64,000 bases of DNA, taken from positions 4,379-68,378 of the forward strand of contig BDDD01005187.1 in assembly GCA_001972305.1 (NCBI GenBank). Direction: 5' to 3'. Numbering within the stretch: the first letter of the stretch is position 1; each line of letters opens with the position of its first letter. The DNA is from Cephalotus follicularis. Taxonomy: Eukaryota > Streptophyta > Magnoliopsida > Oxalidales > Cephalotaceae. This document shows, in pieces, positions 11,913 to 23,263 of the stretch. The notes below the pieces were generated by a model, which was not told the DNA's origin, did not search any database, and worked only from the letters and a program-made list of their open reading frames with translations. Made by a program: the position numbers and the translations under genes.

Positions 11913-12905
11913 TTACGAAGGAGTGTAGACAGGATCAATCAAGTCAACAGACTCAATGATCTGTCCATCACTCTTTCCATCCATATATGGTTTCAAACGT
12001 GGCCCATGGACATTAAATGTGTCTTCAAAACATGTCCAAGCAAACTCAAAAATACAAAGTGAAAGCACAGTTTGAAGAATATAAATAGCATCCCAAAAAT
12101 ATTTCAACCAATAAAAACCATCAATAGAACCATAACATTTAAGTGTATCAACACAATGGGAGAAAACAAATTTTATAATATAAGAACCATCCCAATAAGA
12201 TTTCCACCAGTAAAAACCGTCAAGAACACAATCTACCAAATTACTAGTCTCCCAATCCCAAAGAACATTCACAATTTCAAACGAGGTGGAACAATGACCC
12301 ATGAATGAAATTTTTATATTAGAAGACAATTCTTTTAATTCAAATTTTAGAGACTTTTCTATGAATGGTTTATGCCAAGATGTGGGCAATGGACCCACTG
12401 ATTCTAATGGTTGTGGACCTAACACCTCAAAGAATTCTCCTTTTTCAATCTCCTCAAATTCCCTTATACACTCACTGATGATTTCATCAAATTCGCGTTC
12501 CCTATTCGAGATGGATTCAATAACCCCCTTATCTAGCCACTTCAAAAATTCATGTTGAATGGCTTCTTCATCCTCTATTTCCTTCAAGCATTCACTGAGG
12601 TTACTATCAAACTCTATGTCAAAGGATGTTTAGTCAGGCGTGGCAATTTTATGAGTGTAATGGGATAAATGATCCCACTCACTACCCGAAGTTGGCTCAT
12701 TGATCTTGTTTTCTAGCCATGCTAACTCTGCTTCATTTTCTAGCCACTACGTGTCAATCATATCAGGAGTCAAGTGTATCAAAGGAGAATCCAATAGGGC
12801 CTTAATCTCAACAGTGTCAGAGTCTGCCTCACAATCGTCGCCAACGAAACTCCGAGGATATGTCCTATCTATCCTACATATGGAAAACCAAACCTCCTCA
12901 CCTTG
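11913..12905 (-). pseudogene. Athila-type element: second ORF, unknown function
   Basis: Reads leftwards in one frame from about 12905 to 11913, with an internal TAG (near 12750) and a TAA (near 12630). The last 224 residues are open. The first two thirds are acidic, with many Glu/Asp. Residues 122-149 and 155-182 of the open part are an internal repeat of period 33, both containing DGFYW. The C-terminus, with RLKPYMDG and VDLIDPVYTP, resembles the tail seen after integrase in Athila polyproteins. No protease, RT, RNase H or integrase motif is present. It may be a structural or accessory protein of a non-autonomous element, or a collapsed pol tail joined to new sequence. I do not recognise a named family. 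Confidence 0.55.
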
Positions 12906-12908
12906 AGG

Positions 12909-15180
12909 TCATATGGGTGTATTGGAGATGTTTATTCTCAATTTCTTAATACCAAAGGATATGTCCATAGCTCCAGATCGACAATTTATGCAAGCATTTG
13001 CTGTGGCTAAGAAAGGACGACCTAAGATAATCAATTGCGACTTCTCATTTACACGTGTTTCCATATCAAGCACAAGGAAATCCACTGGAAAATAAAGCTT
13101 ATCTACTTTCACTAAAACATCCTTAATGAATCCCCTAGGAATTTTTAAAGATCTATCAGCAAGTTGAAGGGTTACCTCAGCGGGTTTCAATTCTCCAAAT
13201 CCGAAATGGTCATAAACTGAGCTAGGGAGGATGTTAACGCTGGCCCATAAATCAAGGAGTGCTCTCTCTCTAAGTAAATTTCCAATCTTGCAAGATATTA
13301 GAGGAGCTCCAGGGTCTTTGAGTTTAGGTGGTAACTTGTTAGAAAGAACTGCGCTCACATGCTCTGTTAAATGGACTATTTTCGGAATGTGCGTTTTCAG
13401 CTTACGTTTTGTAGTGCATAAGTCTTTTAGAAATTTGGCAAACGCTGGCACTTGTTGTATCGCATCTAAGAGAGGAATGTTGATTTGGACTTGTTTAAAC
13501 AATTCCATCATCTCTTCCATTCTTCCTAACTTTGTACCAAATGGAGGAACTAAAGACGGAGGTCGCAAACACTCAGGAAAATGTGCTTTAGGCGAAGCAG
13601 GAATGATGTCTTTGTCCTTCCCCTTGTGTTCATTCTCTTTAGATGTGGAGGCTTTAGTGACTTCCATTTTAGAATTGCTAACTCTCTCTTTCTCACCACT
13701 CTCGGAAGACTCATTCTCCTCAAGACTGTTTTCATGAGCAGGATCAGGATTTGCAACAGTGACTTGCGGTTCTCCAATTATTCTACCACTTCTCAAAGTA
13801 GTAATTGCTTGAGCTTGTTCAATGTGGGAACACTGTCCAGACTGATTTCTAGGGTTAACTACCGCTTGACTAGGCCAGTGTCCTTCTTCTCTTTTCCTGA
13901 TGGCATCAACTAGCTGTCCTAATTGAGTTTCCAATTTGGAGATGGATTGGGTATGGGAATGAAGAATTTGATCATATTTCTGGCTATTCTTGTTAATCCC
14001 TTCCAAAGCCATTAGTACCTTATCCAATTTATCTTTAGTTTCCATGGGCACTTGAGGTGGTGGAAGATTAGATTGTTGCACATCCCTATAGGCATTCTGA
14101 TATGGAAGAGAATTATTTTGCCTATACGGGGGATTTTGGCTAGTATTGGGATGCTTCCATGAAAAATTGGGTTGATTCCTCCATCCCGGGTTATACATGT
14201 CAGAAAATAGATCATTCCCCGGTCTAGAGAATCCTTGTATTGCTTGTGCTTGTTCTTGAATAAATTTCAGATATTGCACAGCAAGCGGGCAATCACTCGT
14301 ATAATGTTTTGGGCAAGCACATAAGGCACATGCCCCTTGTGCAATGGAATTCTGAGTAGATTGCGTAGGAAGTGTTCCTATGGTTAGCATTTTATCTAAT
14401 TTTTGGGATAGGATGTCCACGTTGGTCTTGATGGTCTCAAATTGGCTAACCTCATAAATACCGCCTTCCTTTTGAGTACCCGTTGTGGAGGACTCTACTC
14501 TGGATGATAAATTGTGCAAAGAGTTCTCGCTAAGCGCCTCAAACAATTGCCAAGCTTCGTCCTCACTTTGATGCATGAATGTACCTCCATAAGCAGCATC
14601 CACCATCTGTCTATTTTGTGCGGTCAGTCCATCATAGAAGCATTGGACTAACTGCCATTTAGGAACGACATGATGGGGACATTTTCTGATGAGATCCTTT
14701 AATCGTTCCCATGACTCATGGAACTGCTCACCATCTTGCTGCGAGAAGCTAGTGAGCGCTCGTCTTATCTGGTTAGTTTGGCCCATGGGAAAATATTTCT
14801 TGAGGAACTTGTGCTGTAATTGTGCCCACGTGGTGATGATTACGAAGTCTAAGGAATGTAACCATTGTTTAGCTCTATCTTTCGATGAGAACGGAAACAA
14901 AATCAGTTTAAGGGCATCCTCCGATAAGTTCTGAATTTTAAATGTGGAACATATCTCAATGAATTCATCCAAATGCTTATACTTCATTGGCAAGTCCATA
15001 AAAGGATGGTAACATCTGAATAATGCTGGACTTAATCTCATATTGGGCCGCTTGGACAACAGGCACCCTAATACACGAGGCAGTGGTATATGCACATGGG
15101 GTGAAGTTTTCACTTAAGGGCCATCTTTGGGGCGCGTTATGATTTTCACCCATTCTATTATTCGCTCTAGTGCCGGACAA
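12909..15180 (-). pseudogene. Athila-type gag-protease
   Basis: Gag precursor fused to an aspartic protease. The natural N-terminus is in a second frame (15180-14990, with IKSSIIQMLPSFYGL). A one-base shift near 14985 moves into the long frame that is open to 12909. In order: capsid core (DEFIEICSTF, WLHSLDF, KFLKKYFP; about 14960-14600), a CX2CX4HX4C knuckle CALCACPKHYTSDC (about 14340-14290), a charged linker, and the protease (about 13380-12920). The expected catalytic D-x-G-A-S box reads DLWASV, so the glycine is replaced. The flap-side ILGRPFLATA is intact. Gag order and the KLPPKLKDPG box are Athila hallmarks. The frameshift and the altered active site make it non-functional as read. 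Confidence 0.85.
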
Positions 15181-15332
15181 AGTTCAATCTATCTCTAGGT
15201 CATAGGTAACTACTTCATTATCTAATGATCGGCAACCTAGCATGCATCAATCCACAATGAAGAGAAGAAAATTTCCTAGGGTTTTTTTTGGACTTACTAA
15301 GCTTCCTAAGATATTTTTAGCACTCACTACGC

Positions 15333-15350
15333 TCCCCGACAATGGCACCA
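15333..15350 (-). other. Athila-type primer binding site (tRNA-Asp type)
   Basis: The minus strand reads TGGTGCCATTGTCGGGGA, close to the complement of the tRNA-Asp 3' end used by Athila/TAT elements. It lies 6 bp inside the 5' LTR end at 15357. Confidence 0.8.
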
Positions 15351-15356
15351 AAAATT

Positions 15357-16880
15357 TGATGGGTGTCGTTAGGCCGAATCAAAATTAACCTAATCTAACA
15401 ATTAAGCAAGTGGAAGTAGAGATCGTTCCCACGAAGAGCTGAAAGGAGATGCTATAAAAACAAACCTATGATGTACTAAAACAGAAAATAAATGAACAAT
15501 AAAAATAACTTATAAAAGATGATTGGTTAGATTAAATTATGGCAATGAGAAATTGAACAATTCAAATTGAATATCTAATGTAAACTAACAAAGTAATTAA
15601 ATAAGAAAAGTGACATGAAAAAGCAATCTTGTAGATGTGAGAATCCCCGCACGCATATATATATGCTCAAATTCAAGGCACAAGTTTTAGTTTAGTGTAG
15701 AAAATTACCGAATTAACCTAGGTACAACCTATCCTGTCAAACCTTGATACTCTCAAAAGGTTGATTGGTTAAAGGGTGTCTTTGGTTAACACAGCAAACT
15801 AGTGATTTAACCTAGGTACAACCTATCCTGTCATACCTTGATACTCTCAAAAGGTTGATTGGTTAAAGGATGTCATTGGTTCAATCATATAAAAAGTATT
15901 GCATGATGTAGATGAATTAGAGCTACTAACACTAAAACATCAAAACATATTTTATATATTAAAAATTCTTCTCATCAATATTTCAATACATTAATCAACA
16001 AAAAATGTCTCACAAACATGCAATTAAACTTGAAAACAAAACTGAAATATATATATATATATATAACAAGGGTTCATCTACATCTAGGGATTAAAATACT
16101 TAGCCGAGCATGATGATGATGGTAGCAAATTTCTTCAATTAATTCTCCATTAAAACCAGATGCTTTCCTCTACCGCCGTCTCGCTTCCCTCTGGTCTATG
16201 CCCTCGTGCGTCTCGTCTCTTCTTCTTTTTTCTATCGCTTTATGCCATATATATATATATATATGCATGCAACTGACAAAAGAAACCTAAGGCAACTTAA
16301 AACGTGGTCTGATTATATTTGGCGCATGGGCTCGTGTAGGTTGCCTGCATGGGATGTTGGGCATTTGGATTATTGTATGCATGGGACGCATTAATTGTTG
16401 GGCTGAAGACGAATGCATGTGGGCTTTATGGGCATGACTTCATGGGTTGCTGGTGTCTATTTGAATAATGGTGCGCATGGATTGAAGACTGCGGTGTTTT
16501 GCACGAGACGACACGTGGCACATGGCTTCAAATGATTCAACGTTTGTTTTCTTACAATATCTCTTCATCGGAGCTTTAGAATGAATGGGCCCAAGAACTT
16601 AAAGTTCTCCAAATAATTTTATGTACAAAATGAGTCCAATATTCAATAGCTTCTAAGCCTTAAATTTTGACTTCTCTCGCTTAAGTGGGTGCACTCTTTA
16701 ACCGATCATTGACTTCAAACCACTTTAACTCGAAAAGTAGCATTTTGGCTTCATTTTCTCTTATTCCGCAATAATCAGCATAATACCTAAAAATCAAATA
16801 AACACCACCATACTAGTCTATCCCAAGCATAAAAATATAATAAATAAATCATTAAAATCACACATTTTTTATGCTTATCA
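15357..16880 (-). mobile_element. Athila-type 5' LTR
   Basis: 1,524 bp. On the minus strand it starts TGATAAGCATAAAAAATG and ends CGACACCCATCA. The terminal TGATAAGC is typical of Athila/TAT LTRs. The flanking ACTAC (16881-16885) matches 2998-3002. (AT)n runs at about 16043-16064 and 16247-16264 are longer than in the other LTR. There is no coding sequence. Confidence 0.88.
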
Positions 16881-17339
16881 ACTACTTTACACTACCTTCA
16901 TTATTATACTTCCACTAATATTATATTTTCACTTGTACATAGTAGCCAAGTTCTGCCATGTCCTTAAAGTGCTCAACTACGTTATATTGCATGCATGGGA
17001 CACATGCAAGGCACAATACGAAATCCATGCGCTAAACACATGCTTGGCAGGGACAACGCCTTGCACGCATGCATGATTGTTTAATGCACAGTGCGAATGG
17101 TGCAATATGGTGGCCACGTTAATGCGTTCTTAGATGTGTGTCTTCTAACGCATGCATGCTCAGCTCATGGGGCATGCTTAGGTCACATGGTAGAGGAAAC
17201 CATGGTTGGTGCCATAGCAGAGGAGAGCTCGAGTGCATGGTGCATGGATGCAGGGCAGAAGATAGCTCAAGGTATGCATAGTGTACTAGGAGCTCTACTC
17301 TGGCGCATCCTCGAGTGTTTACAGTGGACGGGCCATAAG

Positions 17340-17640
17340 CAGAGGACAACAACATCCTCCATGCTTGGTTTACTTGGCCGTTTAGCAGAGGGGAGCTCCG
17401 ACGTTTGGCATGCTCGGGCATGCAGTGGATGTTGCATCCTCCGCACTTGTGTCCCCGGGCGTTTACAGAGGATGGGATGCATGCAGAGGACAAGGGCGTC
17501 CTCTGCACTTGGGGTCCCCAGGCATTGTAGTAGAGAAGATGTGTGGCAGGGGACAATGGCGTCCTCTGCACTCGGTGTCCTCCGACAATGGCTCCTCGGG
17601 CATTTAGCTTTGGTGCGTCCTCTGCACTTGTCCCCGGGCA
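17340..17640. repeat. irregular GC-rich repeats with hairpins in K LTR
   Basis: GCAGAGGAC and its complement GTCCTCTGC recur. At 17483-17506 they form a perfect 9-bp stem with a 6-base loop. Related copies lie near 17338, 17553 and 17616. Confidence 0.65.
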
Positions 17641-18574
17641 ATCTCACCTCGGGCGTCTTTAAGGTGGAAGCTCGACGCTGTTACATGCAGGGGCAGTAGG
17701 AAGCTTAGCACTGGCGTCCATGACAGTGTCCTTGGTGCAAAAACTTATCAGTGGTTATGGCGTTCCCATGGAGCGAACAGAGCATGAAGCATGGAGAGGC
17801 ACACAGTGGGCGTATACCAGTAGAGGCCATGGTTGGCGCGTTCATAGTGGAGACCTCGGGACCCATGGCACGATGGCATGCCATGGCTAGGTCTTCGGGC
17901 ACATCCTCATTACATGCATTGCACCTCGGCACTTTGGTGCATGACGATGGCACCTCGGCACCTGAAGCTGGAGAGCCATGGTTGGCACCATAGCGCATGA
18001 TAGTGGAGAGCCATGGCGCTTTGCATCCTCAGCACATGACAGTGGAGCTCAAGCACTTGGCCATGGAGAGCTAGGCACTATTACGCATGCTAAGATACAT
18101 GCTGGATAGTGCTCGGTTGCAGTACTTGGTGTGCTCTGGATGCACGCTCGAGACACCTGGTAAGCGTGGCACCTTCGTGCGCCTTAGAGGATGGGGACGT
18201 ATTGCTTGCTAACACAATGCAGTATATAGATATATAACATACACGAGACCCCATAAAACTCCTACGATCATTTACTAATTATGATATAATCAATAACTAG
18301 AGCAATCATGTAACAATTTCACACAGAAAGTAAAGACTGAGTAGGGAGTAGATCCTACCTTGAATTCCCTGGAGTAAAAAATGCTTTCCTTTGCTCTGTT
18401 CACTGCTACAATTTCTCCTTGCTTCTAAGGTGCTTCTTCCTTGTCTTTCAAAGGCTGGAAGTGAGGGTTTTAAAGGAAGGGGAGAAAGGGAGACAAGAAC
18501 TCTCCAGATTGCTCCCTCTCTTTCTCAATTTCTCTTCATTTCTCCAATAGCCATCCCCACTCATCTCCTTTCCA

Positions 18575-18582
18575 TTTTATAG
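18575..18582 (-). promoter_or_regulatory. TATA-like box of K LTR
   Basis: The minus strand reads CTATAAAA within GGCTATAAAATGG, about 250 bp from the LTR start. A very similar context (CATAAAATGGC) occurs in LTR H2 near 28910. It is inferred as the core promoter. Confidence 0.45.
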
Positions 18583-20149
18583 CCAACCCAAGAAGTCTTT
18601 AGAATTCACCACACAAATCCAGCAATTTCCTCACATTGTGGGCTGAGGACTAAGGTAGGCCCAACACTCTCTTTTTCTATTTATTTATAATAATTTTCCC
18701 AAAAATCAACAATAAACGCCATTCCAAATTCCAGTCCGATAACAATACATTTTTGGGCCCGAAAAACTGTTCCTTAAAATATTACACATTTATACATACA
18801 TATATTATTCACGAAAAAAATTACGGGTATTACAACACTAGAAGACGCTAGGCATCTTCTAGCAGGCGCAACGCGCCCATGTAAACGAAAAAAATACTCG
18901 GGCGTTCAGCGGCCATGAGAAAGAAAGAAAAGAGAGAGCAGAGAACGCGATGGAGAGAAAGAGAGAGAGACGTTGGAGAAGACGTCGGGCGAGGTGCCGG
19001 GGGCCAGGAAGAGACGGGGGACGGCGTGACCTTCACTGCGGGGTATCCTTCTTCTTTTCTTCCTCTTTCTTCTCTCTTCTCTTCTGCACCAAACTGCAAC
19101 TGCCGCTGCTCCCCCGTCGCCGATATCATCGCAGGTTGGGCTGGTCTTTGTCTAGAAGATCAGCAATTCCCATTTTGATGGTGGCTGAGGCATTTTTCGG
19201 CTGGAATCGGACGGATTTTTTACCTTGATTCAACTCAGTCGCCTCAGCTCGCCGCTACCTATGGCTAGCATTTGGAGCTGAGTTACCACGAGTCTCAGTC
19301 GCTAACTAGTCGATCTCAAGTTTTTGAGGCCAGTTATGGTGAGACCAGAGCCCAGGCGATCTGGTTGGAGCTCTGGTGAGGCGACAAAGCACTGATTCTC
19401 ATCTAGTCTCGGGTGTTGACACATATAACTGAATTTTTAGCGGCATTTTTGTAATGTGACCGGAGTTGTTGAAAGACCGGTGAGTCGACTCAGTGCGTTA
19501 GACTCACTGCCGGCAGTGACCATGTGTTCTGTTCTAAGTCACGACGGTTTTTCGGCCATAATGTGTAGATCAACAAGTTCGGAGGCTGTTGGTGGCATGG
19601 CCGAAGCTCCGATTTGTAGACCAGAATTTGGTCAGAACTCCAGTGAAGCACAGTGTTTGTTGTGTGTGTGTGTGTAGGATGTAACAGGAGTGCGATATTC
19701 ATGCATAGTGAAGGATATGATCAATAATAGTGGAGCTTCCAGTCCATGACATGTAATTCGATAGTCGAACTAGATTTCAGCATCCAGTGAAACGCGGATG
19801 GTATAGCTGATCCATAGCATCGATAGACTAGTTTGCGGGATTATTGACATCGATACTGTGAGTGAGACATTCCCTTCCTACTCCTATTTTCTTGAGATTC
19901 CTGTTTTATATATGTGCCCTTTTGTATAGAGTAATTGATTATTTGAGTGGGATTTGAATCCCAACATGTGTTATGTTGAGCATGTTTGTTGATTATATGA
20001 GTCAGATTCTGGGTGACTAGATCACCTTCATCTATTACGTATCGTTGTGTTCGTGATACCGTATTTGTACTATGATGCTGGTACCAGTGATTTTTCATAT
20101 GATATATTGGTCCAGGGTGATTTTTCAATGATGGTATACTAAGTGTGAG

Positions 20150-20345
20150 TGCATCAGAGCTGCTCTGTTGCCTACCACTTGGACCCAGTTTCAGATATTG
20201 TGCACCAGTTATGGTGTACCAGATATTGTGCACCAGTGATGGTGTACCAATTTTTGTGCACTACACATTGTGCACCAGATTCATATTTTGTGTACCAGTT
20301 CGTGCACCAGTTTTTCCTTAGTCACTCTGCACCGGTGTATGAGGG
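20150..20345. repeat. GTGCACCAGT-type tandem repeat in B LTR
   Basis: Around eight short units of AT-TTGTGCACCAGTTATGGTGTACC type, with spacing of about 15-25 bp. They are imperfect. Confidence 0.75.
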
Positions 20346-20463
20346 ATATGTACAGTCCTGTAGCCTATGGATCAGATAGTATTGCTGCAGTCAGATTAGT
20401 ATTGCCATTAGATATGGCCAGATAGGAATTGACAGATATATATATGTTGATGATTGCATAGCT

Positions 20464-20750
20464 GTACCAGCATCTAGCATCCCATACATCATAGTAGTAT
20501 CAGTCTTCTAGATAGCATAGTAGTATTAGTATTCCAGACAGCATAGTAGTATCAGTATTCCAGACAGCATAGTATTATCAATATTCTAGTCAATATAGTA
20601 GCATCTAGCATCCCAGCCAGCATAGTAGTATCAGCATTCCAGTCAGCATAGTAGTGTCAGTATTCCAGATAGTACAGTTATGTCAGCATCCCACATAGCA
20701 TAGTTGTGTCAGTATCCTAGACAGTATAGATGAGCCAGTATTCTATATAT
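20464..20750. repeat. about 32-bp minisatellite x 9 in B LTR
   Basis: Units of the form CAGCATAGTAGTATCAG followed by TATTCCAGA, nine or so with scattered substitutions. They sit between the promoter-proximal part of the LTR and the conserved 21059 motif. Confidence 0.85.
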
Positions 20751-21058
20751 TATATCGTATGGGCACATTTCTCATTTTTTGATTTCTGATTATATTTGTA
20801 AATCTGGATATTTGATTTGCACTCTGATCTTATTGTGACTCTAGTGTACTCGTGAAGTACCAGCTTGAGTTTTGAGGTTTCTTCAGTGCACTTTCATTAT
20901 TGAGTTATGAGTTCCTCTTTATTTGAGTCTTGTTGATATTCTTTTCATGAACTATTAAACTTTATTTATTTCCGTATACATATTCTTGATCTTTGCTATA
21001 TCATTTTCATTCAGCACATCCGATTCTTGATGGATGTAACAGGGAATGACTTGTCCCA

Positions 21059-21104
21059 ACTCACTTAGTCATTTGGACTAACCCCCTCCCAGTTTTTCAT
21101 TTCA
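21059..21104 (+). promoter_or_regulatory. conserved LTR motif plus acceptor-like tract (B)
   Basis: ACTCACTTAGTCATTTGGAC then TAACCCCCTCCC and a T-rich run ending TTTCAG. It matches L closely and E more loosely. Confidence 0.5.
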
Positions 21105-21583
21105 GATAATGGTGAACAGTTGTTAAGACGGATTCAGTAGAGGATGGACCACGAGAGCCGGGCATGCTACCGGTGTTTCAACAAATGCATAATATTACTA
21201 CCTCATCATTTAAATTATGCATTTATTTATGTTTTTATATAAGTGAATTTCTTTTATGGTTTTGTTTTTAAAGGGCCGAGCCCTATATATTTGCTTTTCA
21301 TGCTTTGATAAATGGTTGATGCAGAGCACAACCCATGCATGCTTATTAGTTTTAAATTGGGGTTTGCTGAGGGCTGAGCCTAATTATAAACTGCAGATTC
21401 CTCCTTCGGGAGTGTGGTTATAAACTTTGTTTTTCATTACATGGGGCATAGTCCGACAAATGGATACTTCATGCCCGATTTTTGTAAAAATTTAAGAGTT
21501 AGAAAAATGTTCGAGTTTTTAGAAAAAAATTCAACTTGATGATTTCAATTACGATTTAGACGGTTTTCGAAACGAGATTGACA

Positions 21584-22850
21584 TTTTGGTATCAGAGTAA
21601 TTGGTTTTAGATTCTTTAGACTTATAAAGTAAAATGTTTTAAAAAAAAGGTTTTTAAATTCATGCATTGCATGTAGAAATTCACATCAGAAATTATATGC
21701 AAGTGTCATGTGTTCGGTAGCATGCCCCGTGGTCAGTGAAATGGGTCCCTCTGTGGACAAAAATAGTGAGATCTGTTAAGGTCACCTGATAGACGGCTGA
21801 AGTAGAGCCAGAGTCATATGTAAGGATAAGGATTCTAAGATCGGAGATACTCTAGGATATCACATCTATTTTGGGTAGCGGCTGAGTTAACTGTGAGGAT
21901 GCTACCTTCCCTATAGCCATTTATTAATAAATGTGTCTGAGTCAGAGTTCTACCAGGCCATAGCCTAGCTATTCTAGACTTTATGACCTATCAAAGCACG
22001 ATGTACATGACAGAGAACCTTAAATGTATTGGAGGAACTATTTTAGAGTTCTTGCATACGTTTCGGGATAGCATCATAGCGATGAAATGTTGAAAGTAGC
22101 AAAATGTTAGAAGAAGTTCAGGCAACCAGTATAGTGCATTTCTGCTTGAGTAAGAAGTTTTTTACTTCTTTTGCTTATCTTCGGATGAGTTATTCATTGT
22201 GTTAGAGGAGTCAGATCATTTCTCGTGAACCTATTAGCCTTATGCATAGGTGCTCTATCGTCTACTCTTCGGGAGAGACTGATATTGCTGGACCGGATTA
22301 GTAATGCTCGGTGATACAATTGTAATCGCACTGACTACTCACTATGAGACAACCGGAATGTTGATGTGTAAGGACAGGTTATGTGCATCTCACAATGAAG
22401 CCGTCAAACGTAAGTCCGTGTAAGGTCATAATCCATCTTATGCAATGCATTCTAATAGTGCCAAGTGTATCGTCACTAGAGGGAGCACTTCTGGTCGAAC
22501 CAAGTGAAGAGAGAATATTGTAATTTTGATAACCAGATGTTCAACATACCAGTAAACCAATGCAAGAGCAACAACAAAACTTCTAGACTATTACGCTACT
22601 CAATATTCTCAAGAGGTAGTGTGTGCTATGTTTGCTGTGCCCTTGTGCTATTAATGCATATTGTCGTGTGCTTGGTTGTTCTGTGTGCATCTTGATGTGC
22701 GCTCGTGTACATTTGTGCTGAGAATGCATTCATTGTCAACACAAAGAGTTTGTACACATGCTATTGTGTGCACTTCTTGCTGCGTGCTTGAATGATGTGT
22801 AGTAGTTTCATACATACCAGCTTTGTGAGTAAATTTTGAGGACAAAATTT
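21584..22850 (+). other. element B interior, non-coding
   Basis: Only about 1.27 kb separates B's LTRs. No gag, protease, RT or integrase motif is visible and the longest ORFs (about 60 residues) match nothing. The last part, AAATTTTGAGGACAAAATTT, matches the end of pol plus the polypurine region in the Tekay element E (34791-34815). B therefore descends from a Tekay element whose coding region was deleted or never carried, a LARD-like structure. Confidence 0.7.
21587..21597 (+). other. element B primer binding site (tRNA-iMet type)
   Basis: TGGTATCAGAG, 3 bp after the LTR end GAGATTGACA. It is complementary to initiator-Met tRNA and fixes B's plus orientation. Confidence 0.88.
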
Positions 22851-22860
22851 CTTAGGGGGG
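22851..22860 (+). other. element B polypurine tract
   Basis: CTTAGGGGGG directly before the 3' LTR start TGAAAGCCCGTGTC. It would prime plus-strand DNA synthesis. Confidence 0.75.
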
Positions 22861-23263
22861 TGAAAGCCCGTGTCACATTTGGTGTGCAAAGGATACGTTA
22901 AGGTCAATTTAGTTATAAAAAATGGATGAAGACACTAGAAGACGCATGCGTGTTCTAGCAGGGGCGAGGTGTCGGGGGCCAGGAAGAGACGGTGGACGGC
23001 GTGATCTTTACTACCAGGTATCCTTATTCTTCTTCTTCCTATTTCTTCTCTCTTCTCTTCTGCGCTGACGGCCACTGCCGCTGCTCCCTCTCCGCCACTA
23101 TCATCGCGTGTTGGGATAGTCTTTGTCTAGAAGATCAGCCATTCCCATTTTGATGGTGGCTGGGGCATTTTTCAACTGGAATCGACCAAATTTTTGACAT
23201 TCAGTCAACTCAGTAGCCTCAGCTCGCCGCCGCCTATTGCTGGCATTTCGCGCCTCGTTACGA
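22861..23263 (+). mobile_element. element B 3' LTR, 5' part
   Basis: Starts TGAAAGCCCGTGTCACA. TATAAAAAA lies at 22914-22922, only about 54 bp from the start. It is interrupted at TACGA (23259-23263) by element E and resumes at 37983 with TATGA. The text runs parallel to 18835-19275 of the 5' LTR. Confidence 0.85.

Larger units (their letters stand above)
3003..16880 (-). mobile_element. non-autonomous Athila-type gypsy element (nest host)
   Basis: Complete minus-strand element bounded by the 5-bp duplication ACTAC (2998-3002 and 16881-16885). Order on its own strand: 5' LTR 16880-15357, tRNA-Asp-type primer site 15350-15333, gag-protease 15180-12909, second ORF about 12905-11913, conserved non-coding block near 11850-11876, then 3' LTR 11744-10460 plus 3128-3003. 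The 3' LTR is split by solo LTR J, which contains solo LTR L. Reverse transcriptase, RNase H and integrase are absent: only 3.6 kb separates the LTRs. Movement would have needed enzymes from a related autonomous element. Confidence 0.85.
16881..18834 (-). mobile_element. element K 5' LTR, 5' part
   Basis: On the minus strand the LTR starts here at 18834 with TGTAATACCCGTAATTT. A TATA-like CTATAAAA lies at 18582-18575, about 250 bp in. The part from about 17090 to 18200 is GC-rich, with irregular repeats of GCAGAGGAC and GTCCTCTGC. The overlapping ORFs there on both strands are by-products of that composition. K is inserted in B's 5' LTR next to ACACT (18835-18839). The matching ACACT should lie beyond the left window edge. 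Confidence 0.78.
18835..21583 (+). mobile_element. element B 5' LTR (first ~75 bp off-window)
   Basis: Begins abruptly at ACACTAGAAGACGC, which matches the 3' LTR of B about 75 bp inside its start (22861). The missing start was displaced by K. It ends GAGATTGACA, 3 bp before the primer site. It contains AGGAAGAGACGG-GGACGGCGTGA, a (GT)n run at about 19658-19675, two tandem-repeat blocks (20150-20345 and 20464-20750) and the conserved motif at 21059. No gene is present. Confidence 0.85.

Noticed and set aside
13231..13737. 168-residue plus-strand ORF
   Set aside because: It is the antisense shadow of the Athila-type gag-protease frame, which has clear gag and protease motifs.
17091..17699. 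202-residue ORF on plus and 150-/126-residue ORFs on minus in the same place
   Set aside because: It lies wholly inside the K LTR. The open frames on both strands follow from GC-rich repeats, and no domain or start context is seen.
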